A stretch of 64,000 nt of DNA. Origin: Eumeta japonica. Taxonomy: Eukaryota > Arthropoda > Insecta > Lepidoptera > Psychidae. Position 1 is the stretch's first letter; each line of letters begins with the position of its first letter. Positions 24,060 to 35,430 of this stretch are shown here, piece after piece. The notes beneath the pieces are model-generated. The model had not been told where the DNA came from. It worked only from the letters and a program-made list of their open reading frames with translations, and did no database searches. The stretch is taken from positions 1 to 64,000 of the forward strand of contig BGZK01001613.1 of the NCBI GenBank assembly GCA_005406025.1, in the 5' to 3' direction. Position numbers and translations under genes: made by a program.

Positions 24060-25450
24060 TATTAAATTTTGGTAAAGAAACTGTTATACTACTGTTAAAA
24101 ATCCAATTTCTTTAAATTTACTTTTAAAAGAAACACGAGGACTTAGCCTGTAAATTGCGCGAATGGTCTGCTTTTTCAAAACAAATATTCCGTGCACATC
24201 CGCAGTATATCCCCAAAGCAGGATGCCATATAACATCAAGCTATGGAAACAGCCGAAATAAACCAATCTGGCGTTTTCGATGTAGGACAGATTTCTTATA
24301 TAGAGCTAAGCCTTTTCGCCAACTCATCGATGTGAGGACCCCATCGAAGTTTATTATGTAAATTAACATCCAGGAATACAGTAGTATTAACAATTCCTCG
24401 TGTCATATTAAAATAATATCAGATCTCCATTAGAAAGTAAGAATTTCATACCTTTTCTACCTTCCTATTAAGAAATAATTTATTTACTGTAAATCACTTT
24501 TCAATTTCGGACATAGCAATGTTCAGATCGTCATAATTGAGTGGATGTCTTTTTACTTTGAATAATAAAGAGGTATCATCTGCAAACAGTACTATCTCAT
24601 GAACATCTTTAACAAAGCAACAAAGCTAGGTAAGTCATTAATATAAACTAAAAATAGAAACGGACGGAGGATAGATCCCTGTGGCACCCCCATGTGAACC
24701 ACGGATCTAGACGATCTCATTATATATCAGACCCTCTGAATCATATTAGTTAAATATGATGTCAGAAAGTCGAGTTCATTGCCCGTAACTATAATGATGT
24801 AACTTCCTCATCAGTGTTTCGTGATTTACACAATCAAACGCCTTGGATAAATTGCAAAAAATTTCTATCGCATTCCGCGAACCCTCTCAGGCTTCAAAGT
24901 TTATTTTAACAAGCTCAACGCCAGAGTCGATTGTTGAACGACCCTGTGTGAAACCGAATTGTTTTTTGGATACTAAATTGTTACTACAAAAACATAACAG
25001 AAGTTGATTTAGGATCAACTTTTCAAAAACCTTACTTAATATCGGCAATACATGTACAGGCCTAAAGTTAGTGGGGTTCGAATTACTATCACCTTTGAAA
25101 ATGGGAACAACTTTGGTTCTTTCATCAGATCAGAAAACACACCATCAACCAAATATTTATTGAAGACAAGCGCCAAATGTGGTGCAATAGAACCAATAAT
25201 CGAAAATACAATTTCAACTGACAGACTTTCAGCAGAGATCAACAGTCTTTTTCATATCCAACTACTTAATGCCTTAATAATGTGTTCTGAATTCACATAT
25301 TTAAATTCTAAATAGATTTTAATAGGTGGAATGTTTTGTCTCAACAAGGATTCAGCAAGAGCATAAGATTAATTGAAAGGTTTGGTGGTCGGAATTTAAA
25401 TTTTTCAAAGGCTTCGACAACTTCTATGTCTTTTTAGAATTTTAATGTTT
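24060..25450 (-). pseudogene. Non-LTR retrotransposon reverse transcriptase remnant
   Basis: On the minus strand, shifting frames spell the conserved blocks of a LINE reverse transcriptase in the right order. First is an IAPHLALVFNKYLVDGVFSD segment (about 25190-25130). Next comes RSTIDSG (about 24940), then NLSKAFDCVNH (24833-24853 for NLSKAFD), GVPQGSILRPF with GVPQGS at 24673-24690, VYINDLP, and LFADDTSLLF with FADD at 24575-24586. Last is a C-terminal YFGCFHSLMLYGILLWGY segment (about 24265-24210). The first Asp of motif A, normally DLSKAFD, is Asn (codon at 24851-24853). Stops and frameshifts are frequent. Clade is likely CR1/Jockey superfamily from the SYGxxLWG-type tail, but this needs a phylogeny. 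No endonuclease or gag-like region is seen, so it is probably 5'-truncated. Confidence 0.85.
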
Positions 25451-27265
25451 ATCTGAAGTTAGAAGTTAAAAGCGCAACCTTTAATAATACTAATTTCGTT
25501 CTTTATGACACTTCAAGTTGTATTCATTAAATTTTTGCTATTTTTTATTTTACTATTAATATAATTTGTTTTAAAAGTTTTTGAGTAGTTTCTTACATAT
25601 TCAGAAAATGTCTCGCTTTTGTTATATGTTCTTTTGTCATAAGGGCAATACAATCTTTTCCTACTTTTGTACTTCCCAATGTCGCCCATTCACTGAACGA
25701 TAATAGTTCATTTACTTTAATAATTCTTGTTTAATAAATACTGTCGTATTCCTCTTTTATTATTTGAAATATGGAATTGGACAACTCATTGGAATTGTCA
25801 AAGCATTGTAGTTCTGGATTCCTCTGTATGATAATTGTAAATTCTACCAACCGTTTTTCATTCACTGGAAAGCACTTTATAACTTTTTTTAGATTTCTTT
25901 TAACCGTTAGCTTAAAAGGCTATTATTTTGTTTTAACCTCTATTTAGTTAGCAATTGTGTTCTGATATGAAATTATTGATAATAACTTTCTTAAATTTCG
26001 ACATATGTATAAATATTATCAAGACATGTTTTAAAGACGACGTGATTCTTGTAGGCTTCAAAAAAGAGGTTTCACAGATTGTGACATTCAAAGAACTCCG
26101 TAATTCTACCACTGTGAATCTAATAAATTCACATTAAAGTGTACCCATATTATAATGTATTGACTTTTATCACTTATATTATACAAAGTAAGTCGTTAAG
26201 TATTTATATTTTTGAAACTTTGGCTTTTTTTTTTACTTTTCTCTTCTGCTTACAAATTCTTTCAAAATATCTTTTGTAATACGTTGAAACTTAATTTTTG
26301 TGCAGAATATCAATCAAGTGGTTAAGAGTTGCACAGGTTTCGTATTATTTATACTTGTTACTATATAAATCTGTAGCGTCTGTCTGTACATATTTTTTTT
26401 TGTAAAATTTTGTGATAGTTTTATCACTAAATGATCCAAATGAACCATTTTAAAAATGTATATCTGTCTGTCTGTTTGTCTATCTGTATGGTCTTTAATA
26501 ACATAATAAAAGATGCACCGATTAAATTGAAAACTGATATGTATACAGTCACAACATGTAATTGGGCATAAAATAGCCTTCTGAATATCTGTTTGTTTAT
26601 TTTTTTGTCTATTTATTCTTTTATAACTAAAAAAAGATTTAACCGACCTTGACTAAAATCGGTACATAATACGTAACCGAAACTTTTGATTGGGTAAATG
26701 ATGGTTTTTTTTGGTTTTCTAAGATTAAAAGTTTAGGTAAATCTGTTCTTTAATGTGTTCTCATTTATTTTAAACAAAAAAAGTATAAGGGTGTCATTTG
26801 CTTATACTTATATCGTAAAGAGGTAAAGTTTGCAAATTTGGATGAAGGCGGTACTCTTTGGAACTATTGATCAGATTCCCGTAATACTGTCACTAATAGG
26901 AAACTACTATTCTGATTCTTGAGTGTAACTCTTTTTTAATTCTGATAAAGATGTATTTTCAGTTAGAAGTCCCAACAACAGTGATTAAAGCTATAGAAAA
27001 GTAGATGTCTGTTTGATTTCTCGGCGTGCGCTGCCTAAACAGTTTGAAACGAAGAAATAAAATGTATATTAAATATATTTAATTATTAACATTAACCTTT
27101 AATAGCTTTACAAATCCACGTCACCATATGTCTGTGTTTAATATTTCAATCACAGAGACGGTTTTTATGTTAAAATTGAAAGAAATTTACCAAATTCAGT
27201 TTCAATATGGTTTTCAAGAACAATCTGTGATTTTTTATAGAAACAAATAGTGTATGAAGTACAAA
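25451..27265. other. AT-rich stretch with decayed TCTGTCTGTC repeat
   Basis: At about 26440-26600, TCTGTCTGTCTGTTTGTC is followed by GCACCGATTAAATTGAAAACTG, resembling the 3764 repeat, and a short second run sits just upstream at about 26370. The rest is AT-rich. Nothing coding is recognised. Confidence 0.5.
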
Positions 27266-27605
27266 TAGTGTATGGAGCGGTGGTGACTCGTCGATTAAGG
27301 CTTCGGCGTCGGACTAAAAGGTATCAGGTACGTTGCTGATCACGGTCATATTAATCAATAAGTTTTTAACTTAAGTCCACGTAAACCACACACTTAGTGC
27401 CTCGTTAAGCTGTCAGACGCGGTCGTTGTCATTAAGTTGATGACGACAGTCTTTGGCAGCCTCCAATCTGTTCTAGGCCAGCGTGGAAGACTTAAGATTC
27501 AAGCCCATCAATCTGAAATAAAAATTGCGGCAAGGTATGCCTTAACAGTGGGGAAAATAAAGCCTGACACAAATATGACTAGGGAAATTTCATGGATAAG
27601 GCATT
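27266..27605 (+). repeat. SINE-like element, copy 1
   Basis: The head has a degenerate tRNA-like region (GATTAAGGCTTCGGCGTCGG ... AAAGGTATCAGGTACG). The body carries GTGCCTCGTTAAGCTGTC, GTTGATGACGACAGTC, GGCCAGCGTGGAAGACTTAA and CAAGCCCATCAATCTGAAAT. This body is shared with the copy at 34490 and the head with the copy at 37225, supporting one family. A 62-codon frame through it is incidental. Confidence 0.65.
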
Positions 27606-27909
27606 GGCTTTGTACAATATACTAACTTATGTTTATTAAATAATGAAAACAAGAAGTTTATAATTGGCGAAAAGCGACTTACCGATTCATACAACACGAT
27701 TTCCGAAATTATAAGAACGATCCAAATTAAATTTGATAAGATGATAGTCTTTATAATGTAAGGAATTAACAAGAAATAACTTTTGAACATCTACTTTTTA
27801 TTGGCGTGAAAAGGAGTTGACTTTTGATTGAAACTTTTTATTATACACATTGTTCATTAAAAATGGCGTGACGCGTCGTTCACAATTTGTTGGAGAGGTG
27901 AGTAGGGTT
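27606..27909. other. AT-rich spacer, nothing recognised
   Basis: Short AT-rich gap between the SINE-like copy and the Helitron-like pair. Confidence 0.5.
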
Positions 27910-28646
27910 GTATAATCTATAAAAATGAATGTGTACTTTGTTCATGTTTTCTATGTGCCTAAACCATTCATCCAATTACTATTAAACTTGTGATATTTTA
28001 TGACAGCTAATGAGATGGTTTCTAATAAAATAACTAGCAATTGTTACCGATTTTTCTGCGTATTCGTACTATTGAGTCAAAGTACTAATCCGTTCTTAAA
28101 AATTTCTTCATGGAAAAGAAGAAGCTTCCTGATTAGAATAAACTATTAACATTTCGCTTTTGCGTCATCTGCATATTCATTTGTGTTATTACAGATTCTA
28201 AAAATTATTCCACTGATAAAAACTACACTATTCCCGAATAGTGTAACATATTTTTTTGATTGAATGATAGCGGAATCAAAATTGCAAACGAGACGAGGAG
28301 TGAGAATCAGGAGTTAACAGGAAAAGGGAGAGATCGAAATCGAGAACGGAACTAAAGTCGGAATCGAGTGTGGGTCTACTAGTGTTTTTTGGTATTGGAT
28401 TGATTGGAGTGAGGTTGGATACAATTGGTATTAAAAACATGTTCGAAATCGAAATAAGAAGTAGTGCTGAAGTAAATCTATTTAAATCAAAACCATGGTC
28501 GAAATCAAAGGTGGGACCGTAATCAGAACCGAGAGTGAGACAAGTTGGCATCCAGAACAGGACGGAGATCAGGACTGAGAACGGGATAGCGACCGGGATC
28601 GCGATTAAGATCGTAATCGGTTGATGAAGTTGAAGATGAAGTTAGT
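27910..28646 (+). mobile_element. Helitron-like non-autonomous element, tandem copy A
   Basis: It begins around CTATAAAAATGAATG, passes TTCTGCGTATTCGTACTATTG and CTACACTATTCCCGAATAGTG, then enters a purine-rich degenerate minisatellite of 6-bp-like units (GAATCG / GAGATC) at about 28262-28610. It ends in GATGAAGTTAGT (28635-28646). The ends resemble the lepidopteran Helitron-like pattern: CTAxxTATAAAAATGAAT at the 5' side and GACGAAGT...CTAGT at the 3' side. No Rep/helicase coding remains. The next copy abuts directly. Confidence 0.55.
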
Positions 28647-29429
28647 CTAACATATAAAAATGAATATTAGTTTGTTTATTCGTGTTTTACGCGCTGCCTT
28701 ACTATTAATCAGATTGCGACAAAACTTTGTAAAATTGTTACTAGTACTTGTGCGAAGGGTATAGGTATGACAACACTAACATTTATATATCCGACTTCAT
28801 CTGCGTATTTGAGGTATTGATTTGAACTACTAAAGCGATTCTAAAATTTCTTTCACAAAAAAAAGCTATACTATTCTCAAGTAATATAGCTTAAAATTTA
28901 TTTTGACTCTAGCATTTAACCGGGTTTCTTCCCTTTGGAACGAAATTGGAACCCTCACCTACAGTTGAGGGTTTCAATTTGGATCCAAGAAGGATTCCGC
29001 TACAGCGGAATCGAAATCAGAATAGAAAGGGAGCAGAATCGAGAAATTCTGAAATCGAGAAACTGATCGAGAGGAATAGAAATCGAGTATGGGATTAAAG
29101 TCTAAAACGGGTGTCAGATTAAAACTAGAATCGAGAGCGTGACCGGAATCGGAATGAAGAGCAGCCCTGAAATCAGAATTGAGAGTAGGATTAGGATCAA
29201 GATCGAGATCACAATCGGAATTTACTTAAATCGAGATCGAGTTCGGAACCAAAAGCGAGACCACGACCGGAGTCAAAAGGAAGACAAATTGGCATCAAAA
29301 GTAAAACTGGGATCAAAGTGGAGAACGGTATAGCAACCAGCATCGTGATCGAATGCGTGATTGGTCGGTGCACGAGACAAAGGAATTCAATCCATGTCCA
29401 CGCAAGCGGACCCGCGGACGAAAGTTAGT
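28647..29429 (+). mobile_element. Helitron-like non-autonomous element, tandem copy B
   Basis: It starts CTAACATATAAAAATGAATA immediately after copy A. It repeats the same landmarks in the same order: CTGCGTATTTGAGGTATTG, AAAATTTCTTTCACAAAA, CTATACTATTCTCAAG, an internal CTAGCATTTAACCGGG, and a purine-rich GAATCGA/GAGATCG minisatellite at about 28998-29350. It ends CCGCGGACGAAAGTTAGT at 29429. Its length of 783 bp compares with 737 bp for copy A. Frames through the minisatellite (for example 29139-29333) are repeat artefacts. Confidence 0.55.
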
Positions 29430-31264
29430 TTCTAATAAACTTAACGTAGGGTTTCCAATAATCGCAGTGTATCATTTATTGTTTTTTCCGCGGACTTCAG
29501 TGATTAAAATAAGTGACAAGTAAAAATACGTTTTATTACAGATTGGTAAGTTTAAAATAGTTCTTACGTAGATGTGAAATAGTGAACGAAGTTTTTGTTT
29601 CAAACTCATTCAAATATGTTCTAAGCAAATACATCTGCAAGCAAATGCACTATTAGAGAGAGATAAATTAACGTCATTAGAGCAGATTCAAGACAGACGT
29701 AAATCCTTACACGTGACAGTGAATTGTGATATTATTTTGAACTGTCGCGCATCGCATCAAATTACTTCTTGCAATGCTTTTATGCTGTTTTCTCATTCTG
29801 CGATCACATTGTAGTGCACAAATCGATAGATTGGTATAATAAAGGATTCGATGCCCTCTTACTGCACCGACCGACAACCGAAGAAACACACTAGCAGTTC
29901 AAGTAATGGAAAGGCGGAAGCGCAAATCAAGATTACATAAAAAGCGACCAAGATAGACGCACAACACCGGGACCCATTTTTTGTTTGCTTAATCCTCAAG
30001 CATTCCCTTTAAGCACGGACCAACTTCCTTTGCCTTGTTGTGAATTCGGGAATTCGAATTGGGCACTTGAAACTCGAAGTAAAGTGTCACTCTTATTGAT
30101 AAATGCGAAAGCGAAGTTATTTGCGTGTGTGTTAGAGTTTTAAGAGACGGCATTTATTGAATATTCTTGAAAGTACTTGGGTTGTAATAATTGTTATCAA
30201 TATAGAAGGACTGTAGAAAGACTAACAAAAACTTTTGCTAAATCAATAATAAAAAAATAAAGGCTTTTTGCTTTTTCAGTAAGGACTGAGGCTGGCAACA
30301 AAATCGTGACCATGTTAGGGATTTCGATAGAAATTAAGCTCGGAAGTTGAAAGAATTGGCCGTCCCATTTACCCGACCCCCCGCGTGCTCACATAATTAA
30401 TCCTCATTTTTTATATCCAACAATCTTGCTATCATTGACGCCGATCCGATCTTGTTTTTGATTTACGTTCCGGTTTCACAGTTAGTTCAAATTATGTGTT
30501 ATTTTCAAGCACGCGTCTCACTTTCCTAATTGCGTTATCGCCTTTCAAACCCGATATCGATTCCGTTGTCGATGTCGATTCCGGTTACTTGCGAATTATT
30601 GCACAGGACTACCTCAATGGGAAGTTTAAAATATCATACGATTAACAAAAAAATATCATATTTATGTACAATATATATACAAGCAACTAAATATTACATC
30701 TGTAGTATTATAATAATGTGACGTAGTACTAACAAAAGACACAATGTATCTATCGTTCATTTTAGTTTACTCTGATTTTCTTATTATTGAACTATTATTA
30801 TTAATCATATAGTTGCAATCGGATAATAGGATTGTTGACACTTTTGCTAACTTTCGCTATCGCTCAACCTCAATCTCTCTTAACTTATATTTCTCTTCCC
30901 CCTCTCTCTTATTCGTCATCGCCCACTTTAGCACCGCTCTTTAATAAACAAATCAAACAATAATTATAACCCCAAAATGATTAAAATTAATGACTTTTAA
31001 AAATTATAAGACGTCATACAGACAAATTTAGAAATCAATAAAGAGTGACCTATATTTTTATATGACAACGAATTCCATTAGTTTTCTAAATTTTATAAAA
31101 AATGGTTAAGTAATTATTGAGTTAAAAGTAGATATATAGACAAACAGCGAAAAATCAATAGACAGTAGCTTATATATAATAAAATGGTGTATTCTATTAG
31201 TATCTAAAGTTCATTAAAATTAGCTAAGTATTTAATGTTTGAAAAATCAAATAAACGATCAAAC
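29430..31264. other. Mixed AT-rich stretch, nothing recognised
   Basis: Slight GC rise at about 30330-30400 and 30530-30620. No coding or RNA signal that I can support. Confidence 0.5.
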
Positions 31265-31426
31265 ATAGAAACAAACAAAAAGAAGTCTATATTCGTTCCT
31301 TGGTGTTAAGCTATCTTTGTGGCAAACTTCATCAAAATCGGTACAGCTGTTTAGGCTTGAAAAAGTAAGAGACAGACTTATAAACAGACTAAGACACTTT
31401 CAAACTTATAATATTAGTATGGTTCA
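31265..31426 (-). repeat. Helitron/RTE-type end fragment (TAATATTATAAG ... )
   Basis: Plus-strand text AACTTCATCAAAATCGGTAC, GCTGTTTAGGCTTGAAAAAG, AGAGACAGACTTATAAACAGAC and TTATAATATTAGTATGG is the well-known tail seen throughout moth and butterfly genomes. On the minus strand it reads CCATACTAATATTATAAG, like the 5' end of lepidopteran Helitron-like elements. Direction and class are uncertain. Confidence 0.5.
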
Positions 31427-32249
31427 GTCTCTAAAACCGGAATTCTTCTATTTGTGTTGCATGATCGTGATTCGGTCACCTAACTCTGTATTTGTATCAT
31501 ATAGCAAGTTTATCGTATAGTATTTTCATATGTCACTATCGTCTATTATTGGATTCGGAATGAAAAGACTGCGACAGACAGACAGATACAAGAGTTATCA
31601 CATAATGAATCCTTTTTTTGTTGAGTGAACGGAAACCTAAAAATGTTATATCTCTTTATTGGCCATTCGAAACCATCGCAGAAGTTCAAATGCAAGGCCC
31701 GGGAACATTAACATGAAAAATTGTACATAAATAATATAGGTACAAATTAATAAGTCTCGATGTAACTTTCATCTAATAATTTCTTTTGTGTTTTGAGTCT
31801 CATATTGCACAATCAAGCACTTAAGAAAGTATTTTATTGAGTATAAGAAAAAACGTAAACATCGACGTTCAAAAATGAAGAATTTCATCTAAAACGAATT
31901 CCATAATTTTAAAGTCATAACCAGGCAGGCGCCTAAAGCCGTGTCTAAAGTAGCATCTATGCATTAATACAATTTTTTTATAAGGTAATCCTAAATAAAC
32001 ACCTGTTTAATCACTGAGTGTACTTTAGACCGCATCTTATAGAAATTTTTAGAGTTTTCATTTTTGCTCTTGCGCAAGTACCAAAATGTGATTTATCGAA
32101 ATTCTAAAATAAACATAAAACATTGGACAATTTTCGATGCGGCCGAAGCCGTGTGAATCCGTTATTCGAAACGTTATAAAAATTAAATACTTCTAGATGA
32201 TTTTGCCGAAACATATGAAAATTAAATAAGGATCGGATGTGCTAACTTA
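31427..32249. other. AT-rich stretch, nothing recognised
   Basis: It contains GCCTAAAGCCGTGTCTAAAG and GCGGCCGAAGCCGTGTGAATCC, which may belong to the element ending at 32292. No coding signal. Confidence 0.4.
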
Positions 32250-32294
32250 TTCCGTTTTCACACGGGCGAAACCACGGACTACCGCTAGTGCCGT
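32250..32294 (+). repeat. 3'-end fragment of a CTAGT-type element
   Basis: CACACGGGCGAAACCACGG followed by ACTACCGCTAGT resembles the CGGGCGAAGCCGCGGGCAACAGCTAGT-type terminus of lepidopteran Helitron-like repeats. The 5' limit cannot be placed. Confidence 0.5.
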
Positions 32295-32299
32295 TCCAG

Positions 32300-33780
32300 T
32301 TTCAGTAAAGTGTAAATTAAGGCTACATCTTTAACGTGACTCTAGTGGCACATTCGGCAGATATTTGTGACGCTCGCGAGACATCCGAGAGTGACCATTA
32401 ACTTCGAAATATCGAATCGTGTCCGTTACAAAATAATTTTGGTATTCGTCCCACTCCAATGCTCGGGAGAAAGGGTTGATATTAAATCATAACAATGCAG
32501 ATAATTATTTTTGCACCTTAGTCCTCATTTTATCGAGTCGGGTCACGTAAAGATTTTGGCCACATAACTGGTAACCAGTTATTTTAGTTCTAGACAGTTT
32601 TTGAAACGATATCGGATTAAAATTTATTTTTTTATTTGATAGTATAAAAGCAATGAAAAATGCAACTACGAAGAAATAGAATAATTTAATTAAAAATATG
32701 ATCTATTTTTTAAGCTTTACTTACTGTAATCAATGGAATGAAATTTTATTGAAATATTGACGATACCAAGAATACCTACTCGATTACGTGGGGTTATGAA
32801 TGGCATTGTCTTCAATACTAAATATTTATCGAGTGCGGGCGCATACGCATGCAATTGCGGTATTATATATGCATATTAGGATGGTCCAGGCCCAAATAGT
32901 GAAAATATCTTCTATAGCACGATGATCTTTCCATGAAAATGACAATGACAATGACAAAATTTTTATTGCAAACTTTACTTAAACAAAACCGTAGACTTAA
33001 GGTAGCTATAGACGCATTAGTGCGAGAAAACCTTATATACATCTCTTATACTTTTTATTATCCGCATCGCCGCTGGAACCGACTGTTATCCCTGAGAGTT
33101 GTTACTACATGTAAAATTATCGTGAGACCGACAATTGTATGCGAAGAATGGGCATAATGGAGCAGGCACATTCGAGGTGTGATCGTCGCGGAGGAATGGA
33201 TGGAGGGCGGGACCAACGGCGCACCCTCGGGCGGCGCAAGGAACTGTCGAGTCCACCCAAGAACTAACGACCGACACTGAAGTTGTACGTTCGCTATTGT
33301 TGCATTATTCACATTTATCGATATCGATGTATGTTTTGTATACCGAGAGCAGCATAGGGTAGCAATGAAAAGTACTGTTTTTATAGATTTTTTTCTTATC
33401 ACTATGAATGTACATTTTAAACCATTCAAACCTCAGTGGAAAATTTTAAACATTTGCGGTTATACTTGTAATGCTTAAAAAAAATTCACCTTTGTATGTT
33501 TTTAGTAAGAGCTGCAGCCATGCTATATCCAATTTTTTAAGTCGACTCTGGTACAGAAGTTTTTGCGTACAAGTAAAAAGTAAAATCACACTTCAAACCG
33601 ATAGACGTTTGGCTTGCACATATATTTTGTGAACAAAATATCATATCGTTGAAACCTATGATATGATCGCCCGATGTTCAAAGTTTAAAGTTTCAAGTTT
33701 CTTTCATTTACGCATAAAAAAATAATAAGCGAACGTATAACGCAACACTTTCATAATAATAATAGAGATTATGGAGATTC
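32300..33780. other. Mixed stretch with a weak GC island at 33060-33290
   Basis: AT-rich except for a modest GC-rich block (GGATGGAGGGCGGGACCAAC). A 123-codon minus frame (33058-33429) crosses the island and its AT-rich flank without any domain, so I do not call it. Confidence 0.4.
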
Positions 33781-34170
33781 GTGAAACAAAATCGGCTTAA
33801 CGAACGTCATTTCCATGTCGTCATTACGGGAGTGGGCGCGGGACAAAGCGCGAAAGGGCGCACAAACAAACGACTTCGGCCCGAAAATGAGCCGAAATCA
33901 AATATGAACATTTACGCGAACCGGCAAGACAAACAGGCGGCGGGCCCGCGCGAACAATGCCCCGGACCGTTCTTGACCCTTTTTACGGAGTAAGACGCGA
34001 CAACAATGCGCCGTAATAGCGATTACATATTCTAATGCAAATATTTTCCATTTCGCGTAAGGCCGCAAGCGTGATTTAATTGAAAAGGCTTCGCGTCACT
34101 TTGATTTATGGCGAGCGATACCGCCGCGCCCTCTACCGGGTTACTAGTCGACCGTGCGAATAGCGTTAAT
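33781..34170. promoter_or_regulatory. GC-rich island 12 with dense factor-like motifs
   Basis: It contains GGGACAAAGCG and CGAACAATGCC (Sox/TCF-like), ACAAACAAACG (Forkhead-like), the octamer ATGCAAAT at 34035-34042, and TTTGATTTATGGCG (caudal/Hox-like) in CpG-rich context. The 70-codon frame at 33781-33993 is Arg/Lys-rich and unrecognised. A regulatory role is inferred from motif clustering. Confidence 0.4.
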
Positions 34171-34489
34171 TCCTTTTATCTATTTAACAAAATAGAAGGC
34201 TTTCTTCATGCGAGAATACAAGCTACTTTTTTCAATTTTGTATACGCCATGCTTAGTCTATCGCCGATAAATTTCTGAGGAATGACTCATAACAAAACTT
34301 TTAAAGCATTACTTCACGGAAATCCGAATTATCCATAGTTGTATTCTATCTACAGTGAGAACACAAAATATCAATAGTGCACTTTCCTTAACAAATACCG
34401 CATGCTCAAAGAAGTAAAAAGATACGCGCATAAAGCAAGCAAAAACTGCATCGAAATTTATTAATAGGATTATAGGTGAAGTGTTAACG
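34171..34489. other. Spacer, nothing recognised
   Basis: AT-rich spacer between the island and the SINE-like copy. A 128-codon minus frame (34309-34695) spans it and the repeat; it is not supported as a gene. Confidence 0.4.
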
Positions 34490-34665
34490 GCGCGCCTTTG
34501 AAAGCACGCATCTGTCAATCTGGAAGCTGTCACCGCGCTGGTGACGACGGCGCGTTCACAGTTCACACTGACCCCGCGTGAAAATACAAGCCCATTAATC
34601 TGAAATTTAAAGATTGTGGAAGGGTATGGCGGGAGAACGGTGATGAATATTTGACACATACAGTA
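34490..34665 (+). repeat. SINE-like element, copy 2 (3' part)
   Basis: GACCCCGCGTGAAAATACAA, then CAAGCCCATTAATCTGAAAT and ATTGTGGAAGGGTATGGC match the body of the copy at 27266 position by position with substitutions. The tRNA-like head is not recognisable. Confidence 0.55.
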
Positions 34666-35149
34666 TTTATTATTTAGAAAAGAGTGTGAAATCACTGTAT
34701 TTTATAGAATTGAAGTATATAAAAACTGCGATTTTGGTAAATGCGATTATTAAAATATCGACTTACATAACATAGAAAGCGGTCGTGGGTAATTTTATTG
34801 ACATAATAAAAAAATATTTTCTTAATAATAATATTTCATCTTTGGGTGTATGATAACGATATGTCGAACAAATATAAACATTTAGATATGTGGAGTGTTT
34901 AAGACTCACATAAACTATATACACCTGAGATAGTGTCTAAGACAATTATCATCCTACCATAGTCAAACGATGTTTCCTGATTGTCTTAATACATTGTTTT
35001 TGGTTATCTGTGAATTGTTGTAACCTGAGGTTATTTAATTTGTTTAATCGAACTAAATCATGTGGAAAAAGCACTAATTTTCATTACAGGAACCAAAAGT
35101 AATAGAGGCTATCGTTCGATCTGATCACATTTAGCATAGCAATTGTAAA
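34666..35149. other. AT-rich stretch, nothing recognised
   Basis: No supported feature. Confidence 0.5.
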
Positions 35150-35430
35150 AAAAAAAAGCGGATTTCCGATAACGCGCCGGCGCCGGCGCCGCCACTTTAT
35201 AGGTTGATCTTGATAAAACTAGGAACTCCCATTTCTCGGAGCGCAGATAATGAGTGTGACGTGTCGCTGGAGTTATAAAAACTTTTTTTCGTGGACGCCC
35301 GCCGGCCAACTCCCTCAGCCGAGTTTTATCTTTGGGCCACTTTTGGAGTTCTGCGAGATGCGTGAACCGTGTTAGGAGAATAATCCTGTCGCGGTACACC
35401 GCCGAAGTAGATCGGCAACCTCGGCTCTAT
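35150..35430. promoter_or_regulatory. GC-rich island 13, TTTAT-rich putative regulatory element
   Basis: A CGCGCCGGCGCCGGCGCC tract is followed by CCACTTTATAGGTTGATC, CTTGATAAAACTAGG, GCAGATAATGAGTGTGACG, GGAGTTATAAAAAC and GAGTTTTATCTTTGGGCC. Several are TTTAT-type (Abd-B/caudal-like) sites within 150 bp. The 96-codon minus frame across it has no domain. Regulatory status is inferred. Confidence 0.4.

Noticed and set aside
26880..26900. TAATACTGTCACTAATAG shares the first 11 bases with miR-8
   Set aside because: The match stops after the seed and there is no hairpin partner in the flanks; chance in AT-rich DNA.
33058..33429. 123-codon minus-strand open frame
   Set aside because: It crosses a GC patch into AT-rich flank with no change in coding character and no recognised motif; a nested frame in another register is equally open.
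34309..34695. 128-codon minus-strand open frame
   Set aside because: It overlaps a SINE-like copy and AT-rich spacer; the peptide is not recognisable and is antisense to the repeat.
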